From the NCBI GenBank assembly GCA_900314655.1, contig OMWC01000016.1:1-64000 (forward strand): 64,000 nt of DNA, read 5' to 3'. Shown here piece after piece: positions 33,712-43,555 of this stretch. The stretch comes from an uncultured Prevotellaceae bacterium. GTDB lineage: Bacteria; Bacteroidota; Bacteroidia; Bacteroidales; Bacteroidaceae. Each line of letters opens with the position of its first letter. Position 1 is the first letter of the stretch. Made by a program: the position numbers and the translations under genes. Below the pieces are notes generated by a model. It had not been told where the DNA came from. It ran no database searches and was given only the letters and a program-made list of their open reading frames with translations.

Positions 33712-34407
33712 TCATTCCACTTCCTGTTTCTCCAGCCACTCCTTGAAATTATCAAAGGTATGGCAGTCTTCGATGCGCACATTACCAGCCTTTGTCCGGC
33801 AAAGTGCCGTCAGATAGGCACCGCTGCCCAAGGCATCGCCGATGTCTCGGGCCAATGAACGGATATAGGTGCCCTTGCCGCAGACCACCCGGATGCTCAT
33901 CTGCATCTTTTCGGAATCAAAGTCCGTCAGTTCAATCTCGTCAATATGAACCCGCTTGGGTTGCAACACCACTTCCTGCCCTTTGCGCATCAAGTCGTAG
34001 GCGCGGTCGCCCTTCACCATACAGGCACTGTAGGACGGCGGCACCTGATCGATATCGCCCACGAATCGCTTCAAAACCTCTTCTACCTGTTCCTTCGTAA
34101 TATGAGCTGTAGGATACTCCTGGTCCACGGGATGCTCCATATCATAACTGGGAGTCGTGGCCCCCAGCTGGAGCGTGGCCGTGTATTCCTTCGTATGCTT
34201 TTGCAGTTCTTCTATCTGCTTGGTAGCCCTTCCCGTACAAAGTATGAGCACACCTGTAGCCAGAGGGTCGAGTGTTCCGGCATGACCAATCTTCACCTTG
34301 TAGCCAAGATGCTTGGAAAGCACATAGCGGATATGAGCCAATGCACCGAAACTCGACATCCTGTAGGGCTTGTTGATGCCCAGTATCACTCCTTCTTTGA
34401 AATTCAT
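33712..34407 (-). CDS. truB: tRNA pseudouridine(55) synthase
   Basis: 231 residues. KIGHAGTLDPLATGVLILCTG contains the catalytic Asp (TLDP), and GIGTYIRSLA-like VCGKGTYIRSLARDIG is the second motif. It isomerises U55 in the T-loop of tRNAs. The start overlaps the uppP stop by one base (TGATG), so translation is coupled. It ends with the short C-terminus common to Bacteroidetes TruB. Confidence 0.94.
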   Translation of the reverse strand: MNFKEGVILGINKPYRMSSFGALAHIRYVLSKHLGYKVKIGHAGTLDPLATGVLILCTGRATKQIEELQKHTKEYTATLQLGATTPSYDMEHPVDQEYPTAHITKEQVEEVLKRFVGDIDQVPPSYSACMVKGDRAYDLMRKGQEVVLQPKRVHIDEIELTDFDSEKMQMSIRVVCGKGTYIRSLARDIGDALGSGAYLTALCRTKAGNVRIEDCHTFDNFKEWLEKQEVE

Positions 34408-35285
34408 CAGTCAACCATTGAGAGTGAATGCCCCGAGAGGATGAGGACGAGGATGATGAGACCGACGATGATACGATAGATACCGAAGGCCTTGAATCCG
34501 TATTTTGACACAAAGTTCACGAACCATTTCATAGCCAGCAAAGCCACAATAAAAGCCACCACACAGCCCACGATAAGCATGGTGATGTTACTCGTGGAAG
34601 CCCATGCCCCCCCCTCTTTCATCAGGTCAAAAAGGTCGAGCACGGTGGCACCGGCCATTGTCGGGACGGCCAGGAAGAATGAGAACTCCGCAGCACGGCG
34701 GCGCGTAAGCCCTTGAGCCATGCCGCCTACGATGGTTGCCATGGAGCGCGACACGCCCGGAATGACGGAGATACACTGGAAGAGGCCGATGTTGAAAGCA
34801 CTACGCTCCGTCACCTCCCGCTTTTCGTCGGGCTTGTTGAATATCTTGTCGCAATAGAGCATAAAGATACCCCCCAATACAAGCATGATGGCCACCACAA
34901 GCACACTGTCGAGCAACCAGTCGAGCAACCCCGATTTCTTTGCTGCCAGACCAATCACGATGGCGGGGATAACACCCACTATCAGCAGCCAATAGAAATA
35001 GAACTTATGCTTCAGTTGTCCGAATAGCGAAGCCCCTTCGGGAGCCTGAGAATGGTCAATGCGGAAAAAACGCTTCCAATAGAGGCATACCACAGAGAGG
35101 ATAGCACCAAACTGGATGATAAACGTGAACGCATGCACAAAGGCGGCCATGGTGGGGTCGTCTTGCATCCGTTCGGTAACACCCAACAGGTTCTGGGTGA
35201 TGATCATGTGTCCGGTGGAAGAAACGGGAAGAAACTCCGTGAGTCCTTCCACAATGGCGATAATGATAGTCTCAAGGAGTGTCAT
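34407..35285 (-). CDS. uppP: Undecaprenyl-diphosphatase (BacA-type)
   Basis: 292 residues, about eight membrane segments. EGLTEFLPVSSTGHMII and PGVSRSMATIVGGM are the two catalytic motifs (Glu-rich loop and PGxSRS). It recycles undecaprenyl pyrophosphate for peptidoglycan and surface glycan synthesis and gives bacitracin tolerance. One-base overlaps with both neighbours show a tight operon with DUF3098 and truB. Confidence 0.95.
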   Translation of the reverse strand: MTLLETIIIAIVEGLTEFLPVSSTGHMIITQNLLGVTERMQDDPTMAAFVHAFTFIIQFGAILSVVCLYWKRFFRIDHSQAPEGASLFGQLKHKFYFYWLLIVGVIPAIVIGLAAKKSGLLDWLLDSVLVVAIMLVLGGIFMLYCDKIFNKPDEKREVTERSAFNIGLFQCISVIPGVSRSMATIVGGMAQGLTRRRAAEFSFFLAVPTMAGATVLDLFDLMKEGGAWASTSNITMLIVGCVVAFIVALLAMKWFVNFVSKYGFKAFGIYRIIVGLIILVLILSGHSLSMVD

Positions 35286-35536
35286 TACTCAGCATCCCCA
35301 CCTTTTAGTCCGTCTTTCGGCTTATAGATCACAGCCACGATGATACTCACGAAGCCCAAGAAGGTAACCACAGGAGCCACCTTGATGTGCAGGGCTGAGA
35401 AAATTTCAGGATTATACGAGGTCTCCGTAGAGCCAGTGCTACTCATCAACACAAAGCCCAGAATGACGACAGCCATTCCGATAGCCAACAAGATGAAATT
35501 CATCTTTCCAAAAGCCAAATTTTTCTTATCTTCCAT
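35285..35536 (-). CDS. DUF3098 small membrane protein
   Basis: 83 residues from the ATG at 35536 (MEDKKNLAFGKMNFILL) with two hydrophobic helices and a short cytoplasmic end KPKDGLKGGDAE. DUF3098 genes lie between ftsX and uppP in many Bacteroidetes; the function is unknown, and a link to cell-wall growth is inferred from position. The ORF extension to 35554 is unlikely. Confidence 0.85.
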   Translation of the reverse strand: MEDKKNLAFGKMNFILLAIGMAVVILGFVLMSSTGSTETSYNPEIFSALHIKVAPVVTFLGFVSIIVAVIYKPKDGLKGGDAE

Positions 35537-35613
35537 AATTCTTTTTAGTTTCAAGTTTCATGTTTCAAGTTTCAAGTAAAAGAAAAATTCTTCACTTTTC
35601 ACTCTTCACTTTT

Positions 35614-36492
35614 TTAAATCTTATACAGTTCTCCGGCAGTCATCCGCAGGAACTTGTTCACCGAGACATACGAACAAAGCAGCGTGATGAGCAAGCCGAA
35701 GATGAATACCGAAGCCGCCGTGATCAGCATCACCTGCCACGTGATGACCGTCAGCACCTCATGCTCATAATACCACAGCATATAGATTCCACCGCCCAGC
35801 ACAGCACAGGCTATCAACGAGGCAACCAGTCCGATGACAATGCTCCGCTTGAGGAAAGGCCGCCGGATAAAACCCCATGAGGCACCCACCAGTTTCATCG
35901 TACGGATTGTAAACCGTCGCGCATAAACACTCAGCCTGATGCTGTTGTTTATCAGCGAGAATGAAACGATGGCCAGCAACACGGCCAGAATCAGCAGCAC
36001 GATATTGATCTTCCGCAGATTCTTGTTCACCGAGTCGATAAGCATCTGCGGATAGGTAATCTCAGTCACCTGTGCATTCTTCTTCAATTCCTTGGCAATC
36101 CACTTCAGCGAGTCGTTGTTGGCATAATCCGCTTTCAACTGCAGTTCCACACTGCCTACGAAAGGATTCGTCCCCACAAACTCACTGGGGTCGGCACCCA
36201 GTTCCTTCGCCTGTTCCTTCAGCACTTCTTCCTTGCTGATATACGTCAGTCCGTAAACATAATGCCGCTTCTTCAAGTCGGCACACAGCTTCTGCGCCTC
36301 CGGATTCGTCATATCCTCAGCGAGCATCAAGGTCACCGTCAGGTTCTCCTTCACGTAATTAGAAAGATTGTGTGCCGTAAGCACAGAGAACACCACCATG
36401 CCCAACAGAATGAGAACCATGGCAGTACTTATACATAATGTCACGACCTGCAAACCTCCACGGCGGCGGGTCTTTTCCTTTTTCTTAACCAT
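35614..36492 (-). CDS. ftsX: Cell division protein FtsX
   Basis: 292 residues with four membrane segments: one after a basic start (KKKEKTRRRGG), then a periplasmic domain (NLTVTLMLAEDMTNPEAQK ... VELQLKADYANN), and three at the C-terminus around SLINNSIRLSVYARRFTIRTMKLVGAS. FtsX with the FtsE ATPase activates peptidoglycan hydrolases at the septum. FtsE is not in the window. First gene of the ftsX-to-folK operon, with a TATCTTTG -7 box at 36532-36525. Confidence 0.92.
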   Translation of the reverse strand: MVKKKEKTRRRGGLQVVTLCISTAMVLILLGMVVFSVLTAHNLSNYVKENLTVTLMLAEDMTNPEAQKLCADLKKRHYVYGLTYISKEEVLKEQAKELGADPSEFVGTNPFVGSVELQLKADYANNDSLKWIAKELKKNAQVTEITYPQMLIDSVNKNLRKINIVLLILAVLLAIVSFSLINNSIRLSVYARRFTIRTMKLVGASWGFIRRPFLKRSIVIGLVASLIACAVLGGGIYMLWYYEHEVLTVITWQVMLITAASVFIFGLLITLLCSYVSVNKFLRMTAGELYKI

Positions 36493-36524
36493 TCAATTTG
36501 GCCCTATTATACCTAATAACAATG

Positions 36525-36532
36525 CAAAGATA
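36525..36532 (-). promoter_or_regulatory. -7 box of the ftsX operon
   Basis: TATCTTTG on the minus strand, 32 bases before the ftsX start; the -33 region (TTGC) is weak. Confidence 0.5.
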
Positions 36533-36628
36533 CAACATCACAACCCCCTTTTGCAAGCTTTTTAATCAAAATTAACACGATAGAGGAAAAAACTTGAAAC
36601 CTGAAACTTGAAAATTGAATCTTTTCAC

Positions 36629-36636
36629 TACTTTTG
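36629..36636 (+). promoter_or_regulatory. -7 box of the radical SAM gene
   Basis: TACTTTTG eight bases before the start codon at 36645. It shows that the longer ORF start at 36615 is not used. Confidence 0.55.
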
Positions 36637-36644
36637 CAAGCAAT

Positions 36645-37454
36645 ATGAGCACGATTATCTATCCTTCGCCCATCTTCGGGCCCGTCCATAGCCGCCGTCT
36701 CGGCGTCAGTCTCGGCATCAATCTCCTTCCTGCCGACGGAAAGGTCTGCACCTTCGACTGCATCTATTGCGAATGCGGTTTCAATGCCGACCACCGTCCC
36801 AAGCAGAAGATGCCTACACGGGAAGAAGTGGCCGCTGCCCTCGAAGCCAAGCTGAAGGACATGAAAGCAAATGGCCCCCACCCCGACGTACTCACCTTTG
36901 CCGGCAACGGTGAACCCACGGCCAATCCCCATTTCCCCGAAATCATAGAAGATACTATCCGGCTGCGCAACGAGTATTTCCCTGATGCCAAGATCAGCGT
37001 GCTCTCCAACGCCACCCTCATCCACCGTCCCAAAATTCATGACGCCCTGATGAAGGTTGACAACAACATCCAGAAGCTCGACACCATTGACCCCCTATAT
37101 ATTAATAAGGTAGATCGCCCCGAAGGCGAATGGTATCAGGTAGATCAAGTCATCGAAGGACTCAAGCGCTTCCAAGGTCACGTCATCATCCAGACCATGT
37201 TCCTCAAAGGAACACCCACCCCACCAACACCCAACACCCAACATCCGACACCCGTTAATTACGACAACACCGGCGAAGAATACGTCGCACCATGGCTCGA
37301 AGCCGTGAAAGCCATTGCTCCCCAGCAGGTTATGATCTACACCATCGACCGCGAGACGCCCATGCAAGGTCTGCAGAAAGCCACCCACGAAGAACTCGAC
37401 CGCATCCGCGACCGAGTCCTTGCCCTTGGGATTCCCTGCACCGCCAGCTATTAA
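36645..37454 (+). CDS. Radical SAM protein of unknown substrate
   Basis: 269 residues. The FeS cluster cysteines are Cys35, Cys39 and Cys42 (CTFDCIYC), and FAGNGEPTANPHF is the SAM-binding GGE-like motif. FGPVHSRRLGVSLGINLLP is the N-terminal signature of a widespread radical SAM group whose reaction is not known to me. A low-complexity insert (GTPTPPTPNTQHPTPVNYD) lies after IIQTMFLKG. Transcribed alone, divergent from ftsX. Confidence 0.85.
   Translation: MSTIIYPSPIFGPVHSRRLGVSLGINLLPADGKVCTFDCIYCECGFNADHRPKQKMPTREEVAAALEAKLKDMKANGPHPDVLTFAGNGEPTANPHFPEIIEDTIRLRNEYFPDAKISVLSNATLIHRPKIHDALMKVDNNIQKLDTIDPLYINKVDRPEGEWYQVDQVIEGLKRFQGHVIIQTMFLKGTPTPPTPNTQHPTPVNYDNTGEEYVAPWLEAVKAIAPQQVMIYTIDRETPMQGLQKATHEELDRIRDRVLALGIPCTASY
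37211..37254 (+). repeat. ccaacaccc word insert in the radical SAM gene
   Basis: Repeated caccc/ccaacaccc units; encodes PTPPTPNTQHPTP in frame. The complementary word is in folK. Confidence 0.68.
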
Positions 37455-37535
37455 GTTAATAAATCGTAAAAATTCGCATTATTGCCTTTTTTGTGTGCAA
37501 GAAGTCACTTCTTATACTAAAATTTTACGAAATCG

Positions 37536-37567
37536 TTTGCGAAATTTAAAATAATTACATAACTTTG
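37536..37567 (+). promoter_or_regulatory. Promoter of the dockerin/CotH operon
   Basis: TTTG (37536-37539), 20-base spacer, TAACTTTG (37560-37567); ~60 bases before the first start. Confidence 0.78.
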
Positions 37568-37629
37568 CTGCCGATTATAATCAATCGGCACGTATAGCCT
37601 ATCGAGTAACAACCTAATTGACAAAATAA

Positions 37630-40600
37630 ATGGAAAAACTATTACGCATGGCCTTCATGGCCCTCTCTTTGTTGGTATGTAGCGGAGCATGGGCAGACCC
37701 CGTCACTGTTACAGATCCTTATGACAGTGAATGGTGCTTTGTGATAGCATCACAAGGTCCTGGAACAATAAAGTCATCTATTGACAATAATACATTTACA
37801 TTCAAAAGTTGGGTTGACCGAAATGGAACCAGGATTACTGGAGAAATTAATCAAGACGACGTTAACGCTTTGGCAGGATTAACCTATCCTGCTGGATATC
37901 CGACTTTCCTTGACCTTAAGGGAGTTTCATATAGTGGTGACGTCACATTAACACTAAATCCTATATTTACTGGACTACGTCTGCCTTTCGGAAGCGACTT
38001 AACTACCTTACCATCCACGATTCTCTTTGCCTTTTATTCAAATTACACCAAAATTAACTATAACGACGGCAACAACGAGAGCATCCCTATCTATCTCTAC
38101 GTGAAAGAGGGCGGGATGAGTGCTGCTATCTCAAAACTCGGAGACTATCTAAAGTACAGACCAGTTTATCTTAGCGGAACATATACTGAAGATGAGTTGG
38201 CTACTCTTCAAGCGAAGGATGGCATAACTATCAACCCTTCAAGTGGTGAAGGCGGTGGAGGTGGCGGATCAACGGTAGACCCCTCTACGTTAGCCGAAAA
38301 AATAGCAGCTCGCGCCCAGATAACCGACGCACCTACCATCTACATCGACCTGCCAGGTATTGGCAACCAGGCATTGAACGATTATCTATACAAGATTCGA
38401 GGCAATGACTCTAAAGCCGAAGAAGCGCCTTACCGCCCTGCCAAGATTCAGGTAGTGGCTACATCCGACACGTCAAGCCCCCACTATCTTGAGTCGTTCA
38501 CCGAAGACGCCATCGACGCTAACGGAAACACCAATCTGGAAATCAAGGTCAGAGGTAACTCCACTGCTGATGCAGAGAAACGACCCTACCGCCTGAAATT
38601 TGCCAAAAAGAGCAACTCTACCGACGGCAAGGCACATAAGCACGACCTCCTTGGATACGGCTATTCCAAACGCAACTGGGTGCTGCTGGCCAACGTGAAC
38701 GACAAATCCCTGCTCCGCAATGCGCTGACCTATCATATAGGTAAGGCAGTGGGCATGCCCTTCTGTCCTGGCTACAAATTCGTAGATCTCGTCATCAACA
38801 ACGAATACCGTGGCACCTATCAGGTTTCCGACCATTGTGAAGTGGATGCCAATCGCATTAACATTAACGAAGATACCGGATGGTACGTTGAGTTCCAAGG
38901 CAGAAACGACATGTGCGACTATCCGATGTGCTTTGCTGAAGGCGGCATGATGATGAACATCAACAATCCTGAGCCTGCCGATGACACTGACGCCGAACAA
39001 CGTGCAGCTGTAATAAACCCAATAAAAGACTGGTTCCTCAACGGTTGGAAGAAAGCATTCGGCTCCGGTTTTACCAATCCCGAGACGGGATGGCGTGCCT
39101 ATAACGATGAGGAAACATTGATAAAATTCTGGATTGCTACCGAACTCACGGGAGACTATGACGGATTAATGAGCGTAAAGGCCTACCGTGAAGCCGACGG
39201 CAAACTCTGCTGGGGTCCTCTGTGGGACAAGGATTTGGCGTTCGGAAACTGGCAGGCAATGGCTGATCCTGATGGAATGTTGGTAGCCAATCTGAAACAG
39301 GCTTCGTGCGTACAAAGCTATTTCGAGAACCTTACGAAAGACCCGGATTTCATGGATCGCGCAAAGGTGGTCATGGATAATCTCGTCAGCGGAGGTATCA
39401 AGGCCAATCTGCTCGCAAAAATCGACGGGATGGCCGACGTAGTAAGGGAAACCCAAAAACTAAACTTGGAAAAATGGGGTAACACACCACAAGGTGCTTT
39501 CGGATATGTTGGCGGACTTGCCAACTATCAGGCATACGTTGACCAGTTGAAAAACTGGCTGAGTGACCGCATCGACTATGTGCAGCAGCGATTCGATGAA
39601 CTTGTGGCTGAGGCTCATACGGTGACGGGTAGTCTCGCACTTGATGCCGCAAAAAGCCAAGAAGACAATGGTATAAAGGTAGGACTTTTAGACAAATTAT
39701 ATAATGTAACTCTGTCAAATAAGACCTTTGAAAAAGACAAATGGACTGCCATTTCATTGCCATTCTCTGTCAATGATGAAACTTTGAAGAGCGTATTCGG
39801 CGACCAATACGAACTGAAGGAACTGGTGGGTATCTACTCCGACGGCACCACGCTCTATTTCGCTACGCCTGCCGAAAAGGCCATCACCCCGGGCGTGCCT
39901 TATCTGATTAAGCCTTCAAAGGCTGTTGCCACAAATCCAGTTTTCAACGGTGTCATGTTGGCATATTGCCCGGATTGGACCAACAATCATAAAGCATACG
40001 GCGAAAGCGTCACATTCGGCAACTACACCTTCAGCGCCAACCTCTATACTAACAAGCTCAACGTGGATGGCACCGACCTTCTCATCGCTGGCGATGCCGC
40101 ATCATTCACCACACCTCAAAAGACTGATGATTGGAATACAAACGGTCTCGTTTACGGCCTTAACGCATACATCCGTAAAGCCAATGGAGCCCCGAACCCC
40201 ACCATCAGCTTCACGCCAGAGGTTCAGGAACCGCGCACCCAGATGAACGACGTGCCCACCATCTACATCGATACTGATGCTGCTATTGATCCCGACATCT
40301 GGGGAACAGCAGCCATCGAAGTGTTCGACCAGAACAACATGATTGGCGGCAACTTCTCTTTGGATAATACAGGACTGAGCGTGAAATTCGTTGGCGACGG
40401 AAGCGACGACAAGACATCCTACCGACTGAAGTTCGAGAAAAAACGTGCTTTCTTGGGAAGCAAGTCGGGCTCCTACAAACAGTGGGTACTGGAATCCAAC
40501 GACGACGACCCGTCGATGCTGCGCAACGGACTCACCGAAGAACTCGGCGACAAAATAGGATTCAGCTTCACGCCGGGATGCCAGTATGCCGACCTCGTGG

Positions 40601-41604
40601 TGAACGGCAAATACGTGGGCACCTACCAGATTACCGACCGCGTCAAGGCTGAAAACGGACGAGTATTCGTAAGCAACAAAGCCACCGACTGGCTCTTAGA
40701 GATTGCGTCGAATGGCGAAGTTGGTGCTAACGACCTCTATGTGGCAGGCGACGACACCAACCCCAACATCGTCATCAAGAATCCCGACAAGGACGACATC
40801 ACCGCCGAAGAACAGGCTGCACTGCAAACCGCTGTGGGCAACTACTTCTCGACTTTCTGGACCGACATTGAAAACAAAGTTGACCAGACCTCGTTCATCA
40901 ACTGGTATGTGGCCAGCGAAATCCTTGGCGGCTACAAGCAACTGTCTGACATCTATGTCTATAAAGACAATGCCGACGGCAAACTTCACTTCGGACCGCT
41001 GTGGAGCAACGACAAGGCATACGGCAACAATGCCAAGCATCCCGTCGACATGAGCGACCTCACCACCGCCGGTTCCTACAACGGCATGCTCTTCAACCAT
41101 GCCGACTATAAAGTGATGCGCAAAAAGATTGAAGCCCTCTGGCAGGAGCAATGGTTCAAGGATGCCGTCATAGCCAAGTGGAACACCATCTACGGCGAAG
41201 CCAAGACCACCGACCTGCAGGCCGCGTTGACCGCAAAGATTGACGTGCTGGCCGCCGAGATTGCCCAAACCCAGGCCGACAACTACGCAACAACGGAAAG
41301 CGGCGGTGCCGGATGGACGCTCGAAGGCGAATATTCCGCAGCCGTACAGACCATCAAGGACTATCTCACCCAGCGCTTCGTCTATCTCGACACCAAGTTC
41401 AAGGAACTCTCTGCCTCCTCTACCCTCAAGGGAGATATCAACGGCGACGGAGAAGTGAATGTTGCAGACGTAACAACGCTGGTGGACTATATACTGGGTA
41501 AGAATCCGATGAACTGCAACGAAAGTGCCTGCGACATAAACGGCGACAAAGAAATCAACGTGAGCGACGTCACCAGTCTGGTAGATATCATTCTGAGCAA
41601 ATAG
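37630..41604 (+). CDS. Secreted protein with two CotH domains and a C-terminal dockerin
   Basis: 1324 residues. Signal peptide MEKLLRMAFMALSLLVCSGAWA; a Gly-rich linker near residues 208-216; CotH domain 1 (~280-650) with KVRGNSTADAEKRPYRLKF, WVLLANVNDKSLLRNAL and GPLWDKDLAFGN; a shared W-T-A-I-S-L-P-F domain (~690-860); CotH domain 2 (~870-1240), where the metal-binding DKD has become SND (GPLWSNDKAYGN). The last 60 residues are a dockerin-like pair: GDINGDGEVNVADVTTLVDY and CDINGDKEINVSDVTSLVDI. CotH proteins are atypical kinases that can phosphorylate proteins. Expected outside the inner membrane, docking on a cohesin partner. Confidence 0.85.
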   Translation: MEKLLRMAFMALSLLVCSGAWADPVTVTDPYDSEWCFVIASQGPGTIKSSIDNNTFTFKSWVDRNGTRITGEINQDDVNALAGLTYPAGYPTFLDLKGVSYSGDVTLTLNPIFTGLRLPFGSDLTTLPSTILFAFYSNYTKINYNDGNNESIPIYLYVKEGGMSAAISKLGDYLKYRPVYLSGTYTEDELATLQAKDGITINPSSGEGGGGGGSTVDPSTLAEKIAARAQITDAPTIYIDLPGIGNQALNDYLYKIRGNDSKAEEAPYRPAKIQVVATSDTSSPHYLESFTEDAIDANGNTNLEIKVRGNSTADAEKRPYRLKFAKKSNSTDGKAHKHDLLGYGYSKRNWVLLANVNDKSLLRNALTYHIGKAVGMPFCPGYKFVDLVINNEYRGTYQVSDHCEVDANRININEDTGWYVEFQGRNDMCDYPMCFAEGGMMMNINNPEPADDTDAEQRAAVINPIKDWFLNGWKKAFGSGFTNPETGWRAYNDEETLIKFWIATELTGDYDGLMSVKAYREADGKLCWGPLWDKDLAFGNWQAMADPDGMLVANLKQASCVQSYFENLTKDPDFMDRAKVVMDNLVSGGIKANLLAKIDGMADVVRETQKLNLEKWGNTPQGAFGYVGGLANYQAYVDQLKNWLSDRIDYVQQRFDELVAEAHTVTGSLALDAAKSQEDNGIKVGLLDKLYNVTLSNKTFEKDKWTAISLPFSVNDETLKSVFGDQYELKELVGIYSDGTTLYFATPAEKAITPGVPYLIKPSKAVATNPVFNGVMLAYCPDWTNNHKAYGESVTFGNYTFSANLYTNKLNVDGTDLLIAGDAASFTTPQKTDDWNTNGLVYGLNAYIRKANGAPNPTISFTPEVQEPRTQMNDVPTIYIDTDAAIDPDIWGTAAIEVFDQNNMIGGNFSLDNTGLSVKFVGDGSDDKTSYRLKFEKKRAFLGSKSGSYKQWVLESNDDDPSMLRNGLTEELGDKIGFSFTPGCQYADLVVNGKYVGTYQITDRVKAENGRVFVSNKATDWLLEIASNGEVGANDLYVAGDDTNPNIVIKNPDKDDITAEEQAALQTAVGNYFSTFWTDIENKVDQTSFINWYVASEILGGYKQLSDIYVYKDNADGKLHFGPLWSNDKAYGNNAKHPVDMSDLTTAGSYNGMLFNHADYKVMRKKIEALWQEQWFKDAVIAKWNTIYGEAKTTDLQAALTAKIDVLAAEIAQTQADNYATTESGGAGWTLEGEYSAAVQTIKDYLTQRFVYLDTKFKELSASSTLKGDINGDGEVNVADVTTLVDYILGKNPMNCNESACDINGDKEINVSDVTSLVDIILSK

Positions 41605-41766
41605 AGGTACAAAATTCAGGCAGATTATTGGAATAGTAATATTTTTGTAGAAAAAATACAAATAAAATTATCCATATATCAGCATTTTGTAGTAATTTTG
41701 CAAGCGAAAAAGGAAAAAACAGGTGCACAGGGTTTCCCTCTGCACCACAAACAAAAAACAACTCAA

Positions 41767-43545
41767 ATGGAAAAGAAATTACTATCTAATCTAAGAAGAC
41801 TTAGTGTATGTCTGCTGCTGCCCTTTATAGCCTTGCAGGCTAGGGCCCAAGCATCCACTGTTGCCAATGTGACAGATGGATACTACAACATTCTCACGAA
41901 CGACGGCAAGTATGTTAACGTAGCTGGTCGCAAAACGGTCAACTTCGTCAACGAATCTGCGGCTAAGACAAAGGCCGGCACCATAATCCGCGTCAAGACC
42001 AACGATAAAGGTCAGGTAGAGATACTCCGCTCGCAGGGTGTGGACGTTCCTGGCTATGCAGATCGCGCCATCAACTATGTGCCAAAGATTGTGCAACTCG
42101 TCGTTGACAAGCTCCATGCCGAAGGTAGCGGCGCAATTCTCGGAACTGACGGCTTAGATGCCATCATGAAGAAGTTTGACGAGTCATTCGACTACCATCT
42201 CTATTTAGAGAGTGCTGGAAGCAATTCCTACCGCATCTATGGTAAGACACCCAGCATGCAGCCCGTAGTAGATTTCTACAAAGACAACAAGGCTAAAGTA
42301 GATGCCAAACTGCCAAAGCTGGAGCAGTTCATCAACGATGCCATTCAGAAAGTGCTCGATAAGACCGGCGGTCGTGGTGCAAGCATTCTTGTTCCTTTCA
42401 GCCTTGAGACGGTTTGGCAAAATATGGGCGGTGCTCTTACAAAACCAGAAAAGGGAAATGACGAGGCCATCGCCAAGTTTTATGAAGAGGTTCTCACCAA
42501 CAAAGACAACGTTTGGAACTTCGCCTATCAGACTGCCATGATATACTGGGGGAATCTGAAAAAACACCCGAGATACGAAACTGACATAAAGCCCAAGCTT
42601 GGCGAATATGCAAAATATATAGATAAGGTGGAGAACATCCGCCCCGACTTCAAATACTATATCGTGCCGGGCACTTCAACCTTAGACATCATCAGCCAAG
42701 GCAACACCAAGATCAACGACCCTTCCACCGCCTGGACATTACAGGAATGCACGAAGTTCAACGTAAACTTCCCCGAAACAAACAAAAAGGGCGATAAGTA
42801 CTACACCACACTTTACACCGACTTCGCCTATACGCTTCCTGAAGGAGTGACCGCCATGAAGGTGACTGCTGTTTCAGAAGCAGGCGTAGCTAAAACGGAA
42901 GAAATCACGGGCACTATTCCTGCTCAAACTCCCATTCTTCTCGTTTCAACCGTAGCAGGCGACCAAACGCTCGCTCCAACTACTTCGGCAGGTTCTGCCG
43001 TAACTGGTAATTTGCTGAAAGGACCAGACTACCTGATTAACACTTACGGCATTAAAACTGCTCAAGTGGAATCGCTGTTCAATTTCGCCAAAGAAATGTT
43101 CGGTGAATCCTTCTACAATAATAATATAGCAAAATACGAACACCTGACGGCAAGAAATGCCGGCACGGTAAACAACAAGTACTTCTTCGGACTGACTGAA
43201 TATGATTTGTATCATTGCAATAGTTCTGGAAATGAGAACGATTGTGTTGTCCGCAGTTTGGATGTAGATGAAAACAACAAGCTTGCTTTTAGTGACCGCT
43301 GGACAGTGGCAGCCAATAAGGCATTCCTCGTTAGCGAAGAGCATGACGTGATTAAGCTCTTCCTGAAGGGCGACATCAATATGGACGGAAAGGTTGACTC
43401 CGCTGATATAGTCAGGCTGGTGGACTATATACTTGAAAGGGAAAGCACGGTACCCTGCGATGTAGATGCCTGCGATGTAAACGAAGATGGAAAAATCGTA
43501 GTGGCTGACGTAACATCGCTGGTTGACATTATTCTTAATCAGTAA
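41767..43545 (+). CDS. Secreted dockerin-tailed protein A
   Basis: 592 residues from the ATG at 41767 (signal peptide MEKKLLSNLRRLSVCLLLPF, then IALQARAQ). Residues 25-350 match nothing I know. Residues ~355-450 carry KGDKYYTTLYTDFAYTLPEG and PAQTPILLVS, the domain shared with its neighbours. The C-terminus is a dockerin-like pair (GDINMDGKVDSADIVRLVDY and CDVNEDGKIVVADVTSLVDI). A TAATTTTG box at 41693-41700 may add a promoter inside the operon. Ten bases separate it from the next gene. Confidence 0.75.
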   Translation: MEKKLLSNLRRLSVCLLLPFIALQARAQASTVANVTDGYYNILTNDGKYVNVAGRKTVNFVNESAAKTKAGTIIRVKTNDKGQVEILRSQGVDVPGYADRAINYVPKIVQLVVDKLHAEGSGAILGTDGLDAIMKKFDESFDYHLYLESAGSNSYRIYGKTPSMQPVVDFYKDNKAKVDAKLPKLEQFINDAIQKVLDKTGGRGASILVPFSLETVWQNMGGALTKPEKGNDEAIAKFYEEVLTNKDNVWNFAYQTAMIYWGNLKKHPRYETDIKPKLGEYAKYIDKVENIRPDFKYYIVPGTSTLDIISQGNTKINDPSTAWTLQECTKFNVNFPETNKKGDKYYTTLYTDFAYTLPEGVTAMKVTAVSEAGVAKTEEITGTIPAQTPILLVSTVAGDQTLAPTTSAGSAVTGNLLKGPDYLINTYGIKTAQVESLFNFAKEMFGESFYNNNIAKYEHLTARNAGTVNNKYFFGLTEYDLYHCNSSGNENDCVVRSLDVDENNKLAFSDRWTVAANKAFLVSEEHDVIKLFLKGDINMDGKVDSADIVRLVDYILERESTVPCDVDACDVNEDGKIVVADVTSLVDIILNQ

Positions 43546-43555
43546 CAAAAGTCAG

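Noticed and set aside
36513..37040. 175-residue minus-strand ORF over the start of the radical SAM gene
   Set aside because: Overlaps the cysteine-motif region of a clear gene and ends in low-complexity repeat.
40696..41661. 321-residue minus-strand ORF opposite the CotH gene
   Set aside because: Shadow; the plus strand has signal peptide, CotH and dockerin motifs.
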